A stretch of 64,000 bases of DNA from Antiquaquibacter oligotrophicus (GCF_020535405.1 NZ_CP085036.1:2418001-2482000), one strand, 5' to 3'; counted from the first letter of the stretch, positions 25,617 to 34,576 are shown. Numbers and translations: made by a program. Notes: generated from the sequence alone by a model not told the origin.

Positions 25617-26642
25617 ATGGAATTCGGTGCAGTACTCCAGACCCACCCGCCGGCATCACGCACGGTGTATCTCGCCAAGCTCGCGGAGCAGTACGGCTTC
25701 GAGTACGTGTGGACGTTCGACTCTCACCTCCTCTGGGAGGAGCCCTACGTCATCTACTCCGCGATCCTCGCCCAGACCCACCGGGTGATCGTTGGCCCCA
25801 TGGTGACGAACCCCGCCACACGCGACTGGACGGTCACGGCATCCGTCTTCGCAACACTCAACGAGATGTACGGCAATCGCACCATCATCGGTATCGGCCG
25901 TGGCGATTCGGCCGTACGAGTGACGAACGGTAAGCCGACAACTCTCGCCGAGTTGCGCGAATCGATTCACGTCATCCGGGAGCTCGCCAACTCGCGCTCC
26001 GTCGACTACAACGGCGCTGAGTTGCGCTTCCCGTGGTCGAAGGGCTCAGAGGTCGACGTATGGGTTGCCGCCTACGGTCCGCTCGCCCTCAAACTCACGG
26101 GCGAGGTGGGTGACGGGTTCATCCTCCAGCTCGCCGATCTCGACATCGCCGAATGGATGATCAAGACGGTTCGGGATGCCGCGGAGAAGGCCGGCCGTGA
26201 CCCCATGTCTGTGAAATTCTGCGTCGCCGCCCCCATGTACATCGGGGACGACTGGGACCACATGCGCGAGCAGACCCGCTGGTTCGGTGGCATGGTTGGC
26301 AACCACGTGGCCGACATCGTCGCCAAGTACGGCACGGATGGCGCGGTACCGAAGGCCCTGACCGACTACATCGCCGCACGCCAGGGTTACGACTACAACG
26401 AACACGGTCAGGCGGGTAACACCCACACCGACTTCGTGCCGGACGAGATCGTCGACCGATTTTGCGTGCTCGGCTCGGCGGCGGACCACATCGAGAAGCT
26501 CAAGGCCCTCAAGGAGCTGGGTGTCGACCAGTTCGCTGGCTACCTGCAGCACGACAACAAGGAAGAGACCCTCCGCGTGTACGGCGAGACGGTGATGCCC
26601 GCACTGCGCGAGCACGTCATCGCCAAGAAAACCGACGCATGA
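25617..26642 (+). CDS. LLM-class (luciferase-like, F420-dependent type) oxidoreductase
   Basis: A 341-aa TIM-barrel protein of the luciferase-like superfamily, close to the methylene-tetrahydromethanopterin reductase/TIGR03842-type branch. Features are AEQYGFEYVWTFDSHLLWEE, MVTNPATRDWTVTASVFATL and GIGRGDSAVR. Many members use F420, others FMN. It sits 8 nt after dihydropyrimidinase and overlaps the permease start by 4 nt, so it is part of the operon. No dihydropyrimidine dehydrogenase is encoded in the window. The inferred role is the redox step on the pyrimidine ring; a RutA-like oxygenase role is the alternative. Confidence 0.85.
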   Translation: MEFGAVLQTHPPASRTVYLAKLAEQYGFEYVWTFDSHLLWEEPYVIYSAILAQTHRVIVGPMVTNPATRDWTVTASVFATLNEMYGNRTIIGIGRGDSAVRVTNGKPTTLAELRESIHVIRELANSRSVDYNGAELRFPWSKGSEVDVWVAAYGPLALKLTGEVGDGFILQLADLDIAEWMIKTVRDAAEKAGRDPMSVKFCVAAPMYIGDDWDHMREQTRWFGGMVGNHVADIVAKYGTDGAVPKALTDYIAARQGYDYNEHGQAGNTHTDFVPDEIVDRFCVLGSAADHIEKLKALKELGVDQFAGYLQHDNKEETLRVYGETVMPALREHVIAKKTDA

Positions 26643-27544
26643 GCGAACGCGCCCGTAGCATTCTGCGATCCACCCTCCTCGGGATCGCCGGTGTGCTCGC
26701 GCTCGTTGCCATCTGGGAGTTGTACAAGTTTTTGGGACCGCAGGAGGGTGTTGTCATCGGGTCGGTCGAAGGGGAAACCGGCTCGGGCGTCATGATCCTG
26801 CCGCGCACCAACGACCGTGCCATGCCGCACGTGTGGGAGATGGTCGCGAGGCTCGGTCAGTCAGCGAGTGGTGGCAACACCCCGCCGCTCATCGTGCCCG
26901 TCGTCACCGCTGCGCTCACGACGCTCGGTATCGCGGCGGTGGGGTGGATCATCGGTGTTGCTGTCGGCATCGTGCTGGGTGTCGTCATGCAGCGGTGGCG
27001 CCTGGCCGAATGGGGTCTCCTGCCCTGGATCGTCGTCAGCCAGACGGTGCCGCTCATCGCGTTCGCACCGGTGGTCAACAGCATCGGGTTGCAGATCGAT
27101 CGCGGCGGCACCCCGTGGCCGCAATGGCTGTCGGTGGCGGTGATCGCCTCCTATCTCGCATTTTTCCCCGTCGCCGTGGGAGTGCTCCGCGGGCTCGAGT
27201 CGCCCGACAGCATTCACCGCGACCTTATGCGCACCTACGCGGCCGGGTACTGGCAGACGCTCTTCCGGCTGCGGTTCCCCGCCGCCGTTCCGCACCTGTT
27301 GCCGGCGCTTCGACTCGCGGCCGCCAGCGCCGTCGTCGGAGCCGTTGTCGCGGAAGTGTCGATCGGCATGCGCGGCGGAATCGGGCGGATGCTCATCCAG
27401 CTTGCCGGGCAGGGCTCGAGTGACCCGGCAGCACCGTGGGGGCCCGTGTTCGGCGCGATCGCCCTCGGCCTCGTCGCCGTTGGGTCCGTCGCCATCGTCG
27501 GGCTCGGTCTGAAGAACTACCGCAGGGGAGAAGCCACAGCGTGA
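26639..27544 (+). CDS. ABC transporter permease
   Basis: A 301-aa BPD_transp_1-type permease with about six membrane helices. The cytoplasmic EAA loop reads MRTYAAGYWQTLFRLRFPAA. Its N-terminal half carries an unusual insertion (GVVIGSVEGETGSGVMILPR, residues about 37-56) before the second helix. It overlaps the oxidoreductase stop by 4 nt. With the next three genes it forms a taurine/nitrate/thiamine-precursor-type importer, and the operon context points to a pyrimidine or hydantoin substrate. Confidence 0.88.
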   Translation: MSERARSILRSTLLGIAGVLALVAIWELYKFLGPQEGVVIGSVEGETGSGVMILPRTNDRAMPHVWEMVARLGQSASGGNTPPLIVPVVTAALTTLGIAAVGWIIGVAVGIVLGVVMQRWRLAEWGLLPWIVVSQTVPLIAFAPVVNSIGLQIDRGGTPWPQWLSVAVIASYLAFFPVAVGVLRGLESPDSIHRDLMRTYAAGYWQTLFRLRFPAAVPHLLPALRLAAASAVVGAVVAEVSIGMRGGIGRMLIQLAGQGSSDPAAPWGPVFGAIALGLVAVGSVAIVGLGLKNYRRGEATA

Positions 27545-28350
27545 ACGACAAGACAGCCAGCGAGGCGCTCGCGGTTCGGGCATCCGGTGTCGGCAAGATC
27601 TTCCCCGCGCGCGAGGGCGACGTCACGGCACTCCTCGGGGTTGACCTCGAGGTGCGCGACGGCGAGTTCGTCTCGCTCATCGGCCCGTCCGGGTGTGGCA
27701 AGTCCACGCTGTTGCGGCTCATCGCCGACCTCGACCCGGCGAGTTCGGGCGAGCTCACGATCTTCGGAAAACCCGCCCGCCAGGCGCGCGTCGACCAGGA
27801 CTACGGCATCGCGTTCCAACAAGCGGGTCTGCTGCCGTGGCGCACCGTCGCCGGCAACATCGCCCTCCCGCTCGAACTGCACAAGGTCGACCGCACCGAG
27901 CGTGCATCACGGGTAGCTGAACTGGCCGAACTCGTCGGCCTCACGGAGTTCGTCGACCGCTACCCCGACCAGCTCTCGGGAGGAATGCAGCAGCGTGTCG
28001 CCATTGCGCGAGCCCTGGCTTCCCGGCCCCGGCTCCTGCTCATGGACGAGCCGTTCGGCGCCCTCGACGAGATGACACGCGAATACCTCCAGTCCGAGCT
28101 CGCGCGCATCGCCGCCGAGACCGGGGCGGCCGTGGTATTCGTCACGCACTCCATTCCCGAGGCGGTGTTCCTGTCGGATCGGGTTGTCGTCATGAGCCCG
28201 CGTCCCGGCCGCATCACACACATCGTCGAGACCGACCTCGGGCCGAATCGCGATGAGACGCTCCGGGAGTCACCCGAGTACTTCGACCGCGTCACCGCGG
28301 TTCGCGAGGCGCTGCACGGTGCCCCCGTCGAGAGGGCGAACGAGCGGTGA
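27541..28350 (+). CDS. ABC transporter ATP-binding protein
   Basis: A 269-aa ATPase of the SsuB/TauB/ThiZ type. Walker A is GPSGCGKSTLLR, the Q-loop is IAFQQAGLLPWRT, the signature is LSGGMQQRVAIARAL, Walker B is LLLMDEPFGALDEMT and the H-loop is FVTHSIPEA. The GTG start overlaps the upstream permease stop by 4 nt. It powers the importer formed with the two flanking permeases. Confidence 0.94.
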   Translation: MNDKTASEALAVRASGVGKIFPAREGDVTALLGVDLEVRDGEFVSLIGPSGCGKSTLLRLIADLDPASSGELTIFGKPARQARVDQDYGIAFQQAGLLPWRTVAGNIALPLELHKVDRTERASRVAELAELVGLTEFVDRYPDQLSGGMQQRVAIARALASRPRLLLMDEPFGALDEMTREYLQSELARIAAETGAAVVFVTHSIPEAVFLSDRVVVMSPRPGRITHIVETDLGPNRDETLRESPEYFDRVTAVREALHGAPVERANER

Positions 28351-29132
28351 CCCTCCGACAGGATGCCCCGGCCAGCTACCCGCAGTGGGTGCGTGTTGTC
28401 GCGCCCATCGCCGTCGGGGTGCTGGGTCTTGCCGTGTGGACCCTCTACGTGGACGTTTTGGGTGCCGCACCTCGGATGCTCCCGAGCCCGCTCGCGATCC
28501 TCGAGGAGTTCGTGAAGCGCTGGGACATCATCTGGGCGGCGATGACGGTGACGGCCACGAACGCTCTCGTGGGGCTCGCGGCGGGTGCCATCATCGCGAT
28601 CGTGCTCGCGGGAATCGCGGCATCGTTCCGAACGGTCGACGGGATGCTCGCACCACTCGTCGCGGCGCTCGCCGTGATCCCGATCGTCGCCCTCACACCC
28701 ATCTTCAACACCATGTTCGGCGCGTCGAGCCAGTTCGGGCGCCAGGCCGTTGCCGCGATCGCCGCCTTCATTCCCGTTTTCGTCAATGTGCTGCGCGGAC
28801 TGCTGCAGACGAGACCCGTGCACCGCGACCTCCTGAGGGCATCCGCGGCCACCCCCGGCCAGACATTCCGCACGCTCACACTTCCGACCGCGCTCCCGTA
28901 CCTCATGACGGGATTGCGGATCGCGAGTTCGCTCGCCGTGATCGCCGCCCTCGTCGCCGAGTACTTCGGCGGTCCCGCCGACGGGGTGGGTACGGCGATC
29001 GCGAGCTACGCGAAGTCCGGCAGGGCAACCCTCGCGTGGGCGTTCGTCGGCGGGGGCATCCTCATCGGCCTCGTATTCTTCCTCGTTACGTCGCTCCTGG
29101 AGCGGCTCGTGACGAGGCGACCGCCGGTCTGA
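28347..29132 (+). CDS. ABC transporter permease
   Basis: A 261-aa permease with about six helices and an EAA loop LRASAATPGQTFRTLTLPTA. It differs clearly from the first permease, so the transporter core is a heterodimer, as in RibXY/ThiX-like importers with two permease genes. The GTG start overlaps the ATPase stop by 4 nt. Confidence 0.92.
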   Translation: MTLRQDAPASYPQWVRVVAPIAVGVLGLAVWTLYVDVLGAAPRMLPSPLAILEEFVKRWDIIWAAMTVTATNALVGLAAGAIIAIVLAGIAASFRTVDGMLAPLVAALAVIPIVALTPIFNTMFGASSQFGRQAVAAIAAFIPVFVNVLRGLLQTRPVHRDLLRASAATPGQTFRTLTLPTALPYLMTGLRIASSLAVIAALVAEYFGGPADGVGTAIASYAKSGRATLAWAFVGGGILIGLVFFLVTSLLERLVTRRPPV

Positions 29133-29181
29133 CCGGCACTCCCTTCACAGCACCACCTAGGCACCACGAAAGGACAACAGC

Positions 29182-30348
29182 ATGAGACTCCGCACTCGGC
29201 GCGGCATCGCCGCGCTCTCGGCTGCCGCGATCACCGCACTCGCGTTGACAGCTTGCGCAGCCCCGGCGGCTGACGACTCCGCATCAGGGGACTTCGAGCC
29301 GCTCACCGACATCAAGCTGCAGCTGCAGTGGCTGCCGCAGGCGCAGTTCGCGGGCTACTACGTGGCACTCGACCAGGGCTACTTCGAGGAGGAGGGCTTC
29401 GACTCCGTCGAGGTTCTCCCGTCGGGTGGCGACATCGTTCCCCAGGACGCGCTTGTCGCGGGCGACGTGGACTTCGCGATCGCGTGGGTGCCGAAGGTGC
29501 TCGGAACACTCGAGGCGCAGGGGGTCGAACTGACGAACATCGCGCAGGTGTTCCAGGACTCCGGCACCCTTCAGGTGTCGTGGGCCGACAGCGGCATCGA
29601 GTCGGTCGCCGACTTCGAAGGCAAGCGCATCGGCTCGTGGGGCTTCGGTAACGAGTGGGAGATCTTCGCCGCGATGGCGGCGGAGGGCCTCGACTCGACG
29701 TCGGTGTCGATCACCACGCAGGACTTCAGCATGAACGCCCTGCTCGACCGGGACGTCGACGCAGCCCAGGCGATGACCTACAACGAGTGGGCGCAGATTC
29801 TCGAGGTCGTGAACCCGGCAACGGGCGAGCTGTACCAGCCGGAGGACTTCAACGTCATCTCGTACGCGGACACCGAGGGTGCCATGCTGCAGGACGCGAT
29901 CTGGGCAGACACGGCTCGACTCGCCGATGACCCCGCCTACGCGGACGCCGCCGTGCGCTTCCTCAAGGCCGTCATCAAGGGCTGGGTGTTCGCTCGCGAC
30001 AACCCGGAGGAGGCGGCAGACATCACGTACAACGCGGCCATCGAAGCCGAGGCTGCCTTCCCCGTCGGCCCGACCCACCAGCTGTGGCAGATGAACGAGG
30101 TGAACAAGCTCATCTGGACCGGTGGCGAGTTCGGCCTCATCGACCCGGCCGCGTGGGACAAGACGGTTGCTGGCGCACTCTCGGCCACCAACCAGGACGG
30201 TCTGGAACTCATCACCACCGAGCCGCCGGCATCCGCCTACTCGAACGACTACATCGAGCAGGCCCTTGCGGCACTCGCCGAGGAGGGTGTCGTCGTTGAC
30301 GGCGAGTACACCCCGATCGACGTCGTCCTCACCGAGGGCGGCCAGTAA
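29182..30348 (+). CDS. ABC transporter substrate-binding lipoprotein (NMT1/THI5-like)
   Basis: A 388-aa lipoprotein. The signal peptide has a twin-Arg-like start (MRLRTRRGIAALSAAAITAL) and a lipobox LTAC at about residues 22-25. The mature part begins with KLQLQWLPQAQFAGYYVALD, the hallmark of NMT1/THI5-like proteins that bind pyrimidine-related ligands such as hydroxymethyl- or formylaminopyrimidine and riboflavin precursors. AAAGGAC precedes the ATG. The ligand is probably a pyrimidine or a reduced derivative. Confidence 0.9.
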   Translation: MRLRTRRGIAALSAAAITALALTACAAPAADDSASGDFEPLTDIKLQLQWLPQAQFAGYYVALDQGYFEEEGFDSVEVLPSGGDIVPQDALVAGDVDFAIAWVPKVLGTLEAQGVELTNIAQVFQDSGTLQVSWADSGIESVADFEGKRIGSWGFGNEWEIFAAMAAEGLDSTSVSITTQDFSMNALLDRDVDAAQAMTYNEWAQILEVVNPATGELYQPEDFNVISYADTEGAMLQDAIWADTARLADDPAYADAAVRFLKAVIKGWVFARDNPEEAADITYNAAIEAEAAFPVGPTHQLWQMNEVNKLIWTGGEFGLIDPAAWDKTVAGALSATNQDGLELITTEPPASAYSNDYIEQALAALAEEGVVVDGEYTPIDVVLTEGGQ

Positions 30349-30354
30349 CACTCC

Positions 30355-30392
30355 GCTCGGGTGGGGTGGGAACAGCCCCGCCCCACCCGAGC
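30355..30392. terminator. Strong hairpin between the binding-protein and transaminase genes
   Basis: GCTCGGGTGGGG (30355-30366) pairs perfectly with CCCCACCCGAGC (30381-30392), a 12-bp GC-rich stem with a 14-nt loop. No T-run follows. The transaminase gene starts 21 nt later. A processing or 3'-end stabilising hairpin that raises binding-protein mRNA level, common after such genes, is as likely as termination. Confidence 0.55.
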
Positions 30393-30413
30393 ACCGAACA
30401 GAAAGCACCACCC

Positions 30414-31748
30414 ATGAACGACCAGCTCGCGAATCTCGACCCCGCCGACGGTGACCTCGCCTACGAACTCGACCGTGCCCACGTCTTCCACTCGTGGTCG
30501 GCGCAAGGCGCCCTCAAACCTCTCGTCATCGCCGGGGGTGCCGGATGCGAGGTGTGGGACTACGCCGGTACCCGCTACCTCGACTTCTCGAGCCAGCTCG
30601 TCAACACGAACATCGGCCACCAGCATCCGGCCGTCGTCGACGCCATCAAGAAGCAGGCGGACATCCTCACGACTATCGCCCCCGCCACGGCAAACCTCGC
30701 TCGTGGCGAGGCAGCCAAGCGAATCCTCGCGCGCGCCGGATCGCACTTCGGCAAGGTCTTCTTCACCAACGGCGGTGCGGATGCCAACGAAAACGCCATC
30801 CGCATGGCGCGACTGACCACGGGGCGCGACAAGGTGCTTTCGGCCTACCGGTCGTACCACGGCAACACGGGCGCAGCGATCGTCGCCACGGGTGACTGGC
30901 GCCGTGTGCCTAACGAGTACTCGCGGGGCCACGCCCACTTCTTCGGACCGTTCGCGTACCGCAGCGACTTCTGGTCGGAGACGCCGGAGCAGGAGACCGA
31001 GCGCGCACTCCACCACCTCGAGCGGGTCGTCGTCTCTGAGGGCGCAGCCTCGATCGCTGCGATCCTCCTCGAGACCGTCCCCGGCACGGCCGGTGTGCTC
31101 GTTCCGCCGCCCGGATACCTGCAGGGTGTTCGCGAGCTGTGCGACAAGTACGGCATCGTGCTCATCTTCGATGAGGTCATGTGCGGCTTCGGGCGCACGG
31201 GCGAGTGGTTCGCGTGGCAGGGATTCGGCGTGACCCCGGACCTCATCACCTTCGCGAAGGGGGTCAACTCCGGATATGTGCCGATCGGTGGTGTCGTGAT
31301 CTCCGAGTCCATCGCGAACGCGTTCGAGGATCAGGTGTTCCCCGGTGGGCTCACCTACTCCGGGCATCCGTTGGCCGCCGCATCCGTTGTCGCCGCGCTC
31401 GACGCGATGGAGAGCGAGGGCATCGTGGAGAACGCCAAGTCCATTGGGGCCGAGCACCTCGGCCCGGGGCTCGCGGCACTCGCGGAGAAGCATCCGCTCA
31501 TCGGAGAGGTACGCGGGCTCGGCGTCTTCTGGGCGCTCGATCTCGTCGACGACCCCGAGACGCGGCAGCCCATCTCGGCAGGCCTTATGGGTGCCCTCAA
31601 GACGGCGCTGGTCTCCCGCGGTCTCCTGCCGTTTGTCGCCGACAACCGTATCCACGTCGTGCCGCCGTGCATCGTGACCCCTGACGAGGTCGCGAAGGCG
31701 CTCGCCATCTACGACGAGGCCTTCACCGAGGTCGAGTCGACGCTCTAG
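30414..31748 (+). CDS. Class III (omega) aminotransferase, probable beta-alanine transaminase
   Basis: A 444-aa PLP enzyme of the class III family. The PLP-binding Lys is K282 in TFAKGVNSGYVPIGG; upstream are YHGNTGAAIVATGDWRR and IFDEVMCGFGRTGEWFAWQG. It is close to beta-alanine/4-aminobutyrate transaminases. As last gene of the pyrimidine operon it would convert beta-alanine (from uracil) or 3-aminoisobutyrate (from thymine) to a semialdehyde. Start ATG 30414 gives MNDQLANLDPADGD. Confidence 0.9.
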   Translation: MNDQLANLDPADGDLAYELDRAHVFHSWSAQGALKPLVIAGGAGCEVWDYAGTRYLDFSSQLVNTNIGHQHPAVVDAIKKQADILTTIAPATANLARGEAAKRILARAGSHFGKVFFTNGGADANENAIRMARLTTGRDKVLSAYRSYHGNTGAAIVATGDWRRVPNEYSRGHAHFFGPFAYRSDFWSETPEQETERALHHLERVVVSEGAASIAAILLETVPGTAGVLVPPPGYLQGVRELCDKYGIVLIFDEVMCGFGRTGEWFAWQGFGVTPDLITFAKGVNSGYVPIGGVVISESIANAFEDQVFPGGLTYSGHPLAAASVVAALDAMESEGIVENAKSIGAEHLGPGLAALAEKHPLIGEVRGLGVFWALDLVDDPETRQPISAGLMGALKTALVSRGLLPFVADNRIHVVPPCIVTPDEVAKALAIYDEAFTEVESTL

Positions 31749-31805
31749 CTCCTGTTGCCGTTCCTGACGGAATGGGCGGGGCTTCGCGCCGTAGAATCTT
31801 CTACC

Positions 31806-32357
31806 GTGTCACACAACAAGAGCCCGTACGCCGTTTCGGTGATAGACCTCATGCACCGCCCCGGCGAGATGCGTGAGAAGTCGCTCGACATCACTGAGGT
31901 GGATGGCTTCGGCAACGCCGTCATCGGAGTCCGGCAGGGCTCGGAGGTGCGCATCGATGTGCGACTCGAGTCCCTGCACGACGGAATCCTCGCGTCCGGA
32001 ACGGTGGATGCCGTGGCCGAGGGCGAGTGCGTACGGTGCTTGACCGACGTCTCACTGCCCCTCGAGGTCGAATTCCAGGAGCTTTTCGCGTACTCTGAGG
32101 ACGAAGCTTTTGACTACACGGTGCACGAAGACCATGTGGACCTCGAACCGGTAGTCAGGGATGCGGTGGTCTTGGCACTACCGTTCCAGCCGGTCTGTCA
32201 AGAAGATTGCCTCGGTCTGTGCCCGCAGTGTGGGGTGCGGCTTCTCGACAATCCCGGTCACCAGCATGAGGCGCCCGTCGATCCACGGTGGGCTGCGCTT
32301 GCCGGTCTGGAGGGCCTCACCGAGGGTGATCGACCCGCCGACGACACAGATCTTTAG
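31806..32357 (+). CDS. DUF177 (YceD) family protein
   Basis: A 183-aa YceD-like protein, nearly always encoded just before rpmF as here. Features are LASGTVDAVAEGECVRCLTD and the C-terminal cysteine cluster CQEDCLGLCPQCGVRLL, which probably binds zinc. Homologues are implicated in 23S rRNA/large-subunit metabolism. The GTG at 31806 follows a TAGAAT -10 (31792-31797) by 8 nt; the upstream in-frame ATG is rejected because it lies before that promoter. It starts the rpmF-rnc-mutM operon. Confidence 0.9.
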   Translation: MSHNKSPYAVSVIDLMHRPGEMREKSLDITEVDGFGNAVIGVRQGSEVRIDVRLESLHDGILASGTVDAVAEGECVRCLTDVSLPLEVEFQELFAYSEDEAFDYTVHEDHVDLEPVVRDAVVLALPFQPVCQEDCLGLCPQCGVRLLDNPGHQHEAPVDPRWAALAGLEGLTEGDRPADDTDL

Positions 32358-32378
32358 CACGACAGAAAAGAGAGAACC

Positions 32379-32582
32379 ATGGCAGTTCCCAAGCGCAAGA
32401 TGTCCCGCGCCTCCACCCGTATGCGCCGCGCGCAGTGGAAGGCCGACGCCCCCACGCTCGTCAAGACCATCGAGAACGGCAAGGTCACCTACAGCCTCCC
32501 GCACCGCGCGAAGGTTGTTGAGGACTCGGCCGGCACGCCCCTGTACATGGAGTACAAGGGCCGCAAGGTCGCCGACGTCTAA
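32379..32582 (+). CDS. rpmF: 50S ribosomal protein L32
   Basis: L32, 67 aa, with the conserved N-terminus [20 protein letters not shown]. It is a large-subunit protein near the peptidyl transferase centre. AGAGAG precedes the ATG, 21 nt after the DUF177 gene. It has no zinc-binding Cys, so it is the Cys-less form. Confidence 0.97.
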   Translation: MAVPKRKMSRASTRMRRAQWKADAPTLVKTIENGKVTYSLPHRAKVVEDSAGTPLYMEYKGRKVADV

Positions 32583-32586
32583 ATTT

Positions 32587-33333
32587 ATGGCTCGCCCTTC
32601 GGGCGATGCGATCGGCCCCGACTCGTCCGCCTCTTCGGCGGGTGGGCCGGGGTCGACTTCCGCCATCTCTCTTCTTCAGCAGCTCGGTGTCGATATCGAC
32701 CCCGAGCTGCTTGAGCTTGCCCTCACGCACCGCTCGTTCGCGTACGAGCATCCGGGTGTCTCCCACAATGAGCGTCTCGAGTTTTTGGGCGACTCGATTC
32801 TCGGTCAGGCCGTGACCGTGATGCTGTACAACGACTACCCGAGCTTGGACGAAGGGGAGCTCGCGAAGCGTCGCGCGAGCCTGGTCTCCTCGGTCGCCCT
32901 CGCCGAGATCGCCCGGTCGATCGGTCTGGGCCAGTACGTGCGTCTCGGCCGCGGTGAGGAACTCACGGGAGGGCGCGATAAGTCCTCCATCCTCGCCGAC
33001 ACGGTCGAGGCCCTCATCGGTGCGACCTACCTCCACTGCGGTGGGGCCGAGGCCACCCAAATGGTGCTGCGCCTCATCCGTCCTCTGCTTGAGAGCCCTG
33101 ATCGTTTTGGCGCCGCCATGGACCCGAAGACGAGCCTCCAGGAACTCGCGGCGCGGCTCGGTCACGGCCTACCCGTCTACGAGGTCACCGACTCCGGTCC
33201 TGATCATTCGAAGCTCTTCGAGGCGACCGTTGTGCTGAGCGGCAAAAAGATCTCGACCGGTTCCGGGTCGAGCAAAAAGCAGGCAGAGATGGCCGCCGCC
33301 CTCGAGGCCTGGACGACTCTGCAAGCGGGCTGA
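32587..33333 (+). CDS. rnc: Ribonuclease III
   Basis: RNase III (248 aa) cleaves double-stranded RNA, including rRNA precursors. The signature HNERLEFLGDSILG (61-74) and the second acidic motif DTVEALIGATYL are present; a dsRNA-binding domain occupies about residues 175-245. The first 22 residues are a Ser/Gly-rich extension. The ATG at 32587 lies 4 nt after the rpmF stop with a poor Shine-Dalgarno, suggesting coupling. Confidence 0.95.
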   Translation: MARPSGDAIGPDSSASSAGGPGSTSAISLLQQLGVDIDPELLELALTHRSFAYEHPGVSHNERLEFLGDSILGQAVTVMLYNDYPSLDEGELAKRRASLVSSVALAEIARSIGLGQYVRLGRGEELTGGRDKSSILADTVEALIGATYLHCGGAEATQMVLRLIRPLLESPDRFGAAMDPKTSLQELAARLGHGLPVYEVTDSGPDHSKLFEATVVLSGKKISTGSGSSKKQAEMAAALEAWTTLQAG

Positions 33334-33334
33334 C

Positions 33335-34210
33335 GTGCCGGAGCTTCCCGAGGTCGAGGTCGTTCGTGTCGGCCTCCTACCAGCGGTGACCGGCGCCATC
33401 GTGACCTCGGTCGACGTGCTCGACGAGCGCTCGCTCCGCCGCCACGCTGGACCGGCCGAAGATTTCGCCGACCGTCTTGTCGGCGCCCGGATGCTCGAGC
33501 CGAAGCGACGCGGAAAGTTCCTCTGGATTCCTCTCGAGGAGCAGGGCTCCGGCACCCCGAGTGCCCTCGTGGTGCACCTCGGAATGAGCGGTCAGGTACT
33601 GCTGCGCTCTCCCGACGCGGTCGACCCACTCACGCGCATCCGGATCGGAATCCGTCACCCCGTCGAGGGCGACTTGAGACTCAACTTCGTTGACCAGCGG
33701 ATCTTCGGGTCGATGGCGATCGACCAGCTCATTGATGTCGGCGGGGGAGAGTTCATCCCGTCGCAGGTCGTCCACATCGGTCGCGACCCTCTCGACCCGA
33801 AGTTCGACGATGCGGCGTTCCTGCGTCGGCTGCGTGCCAAGCGCACGACGGTCAAGCGTGCTCTCCTCGACCAGACGCTCGTGAGCGGCATCGGCAACAT
33901 CTACGCCGACGAGTCGTTGTGGGCGGCGCGGGTTCACTACGACCAGCCAACGGAGACGCTGAGCGCGGTGAAGGCCGGGCGACTGCTCGCGGAGGTGCGT
34001 GTGGTGTTGCGTCGCGCGCTGGAGGAGGGCGGCACGAGCTTCGACACCCAGTACGTGAACGTCAACGGTCAGTCCGGGTACTTTTCCCACTCGTTGCGTG
34101 CGTACGGCCAGCAGGGCAAACCGTGCGAGCGCTGTGGTCGTCCGATCGTGCGCGAGCAGTTCATGAACCGCGGCTCGCACTACTGCCCGACCTGCCAGCG
34201 CATCCGCTGA
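33335..34210 (+). CDS. mutM: Formamidopyrimidine-DNA glycosylase
   Basis: MutM/Fpg (291 aa) removes 8-oxoguanine and formamidopyrimidines. The N-terminus PELPEVEVVR carries the catalytic Pro (P2 after the start Met) and Glu3. A helix-two-turn-helix (QTLVSGIGNIYADESLWAAR) and a C-terminal zinc finger (CERC...CPTC) complete the family set. It starts with GTG one base after the rnc stop. Confidence 0.96.
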   Translation: MPELPEVEVVRVGLLPAVTGAIVTSVDVLDERSLRRHAGPAEDFADRLVGARMLEPKRRGKFLWIPLEEQGSGTPSALVVHLGMSGQVLLRSPDAVDPLTRIRIGIRHPVEGDLRLNFVDQRIFGSMAIDQLIDVGGGEFIPSQVVHIGRDPLDPKFDDAAFLRRLRAKRTTVKRALLDQTLVSGIGNIYADESLWAARVHYDQPTETLSAVKAGRLLAEVRVVLRRALEEGGTSFDTQYVNVNGQSGYFSHSLRAYGQQGKPCERCGRPIVREQFMNRGSHYCPTCQRIR

Positions 34211-34282
34211 CCGCCCGTACCCCGCCCCCGCTCCCGCCGCCCCGCGTCCTGCCCGCCCCGCCCGATCCGTCCGACCCGGTAC

Positions 34283-34351
34283 GTTGCGGAGGAAGCCACG
34301 CCGTGCGGGCACCGCGGGGGTGGGCTGCAGCCGCGCGTCGTCCTCCGCACC
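34283..34351. repeat. Dispersed palindromic element, copy A
   Basis: Outer arms TGCGGAGGA (34285-34293) and TCCTCCGCA (34341-34349) pair perfectly. The inner arm AGCCACGCCGTGC is shared with the other copies. It is nearly identical to copy B across its whole length, including the loop. Confidence 0.75.
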
Positions 34352-34375
34352 GCACCGGGCCTACCTCGTGCCCCC

Positions 34376-34413
34376 GCCTCGCGACCTCGCGTCGGAACAA
34401 CCCTGCCCGCACC
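34376..34413. repeat. 38-bp direct repeat, first copy
   Basis: The unit begins GCCTCGCGACCTCGCGTCGG and recurs at 34577-34614 with 36 of 38 positions identical. It lies between palindrome copies A and B; the second copy lies after B. This suggests local duplication of a longer block that included the palindrome. Confidence 0.65.
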
Positions 34414-34444
34414 GGCGCCCCGCACGCACCCTGCCCGATCCGGA

Positions 34445-34517
34445 ACGGTGCGGAGGATGCCACGCCGTGCGAGCACCGCGGGGGTAGGTTGCAGCCGCGC
34501 GTCATCCTCCGCACCGT
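34445..34517. repeat. Dispersed palindromic element, copy B
   Basis: ACGGTGCGGAGGATG (34445-34459) and CATCCTCCGCACCGT (34503-34517) are perfect 15-bp inverted arms enclosing 43 nt. The inner sequence CCACGCCGTGC is shared with copies A, C and D. Confidence 0.8.
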
Positions 34518-34576
34518 AACAGGCCCATCTCGTGGCCCGCGTCGGGAACCACACCGCCCGTACCCGTACCGGGGCC

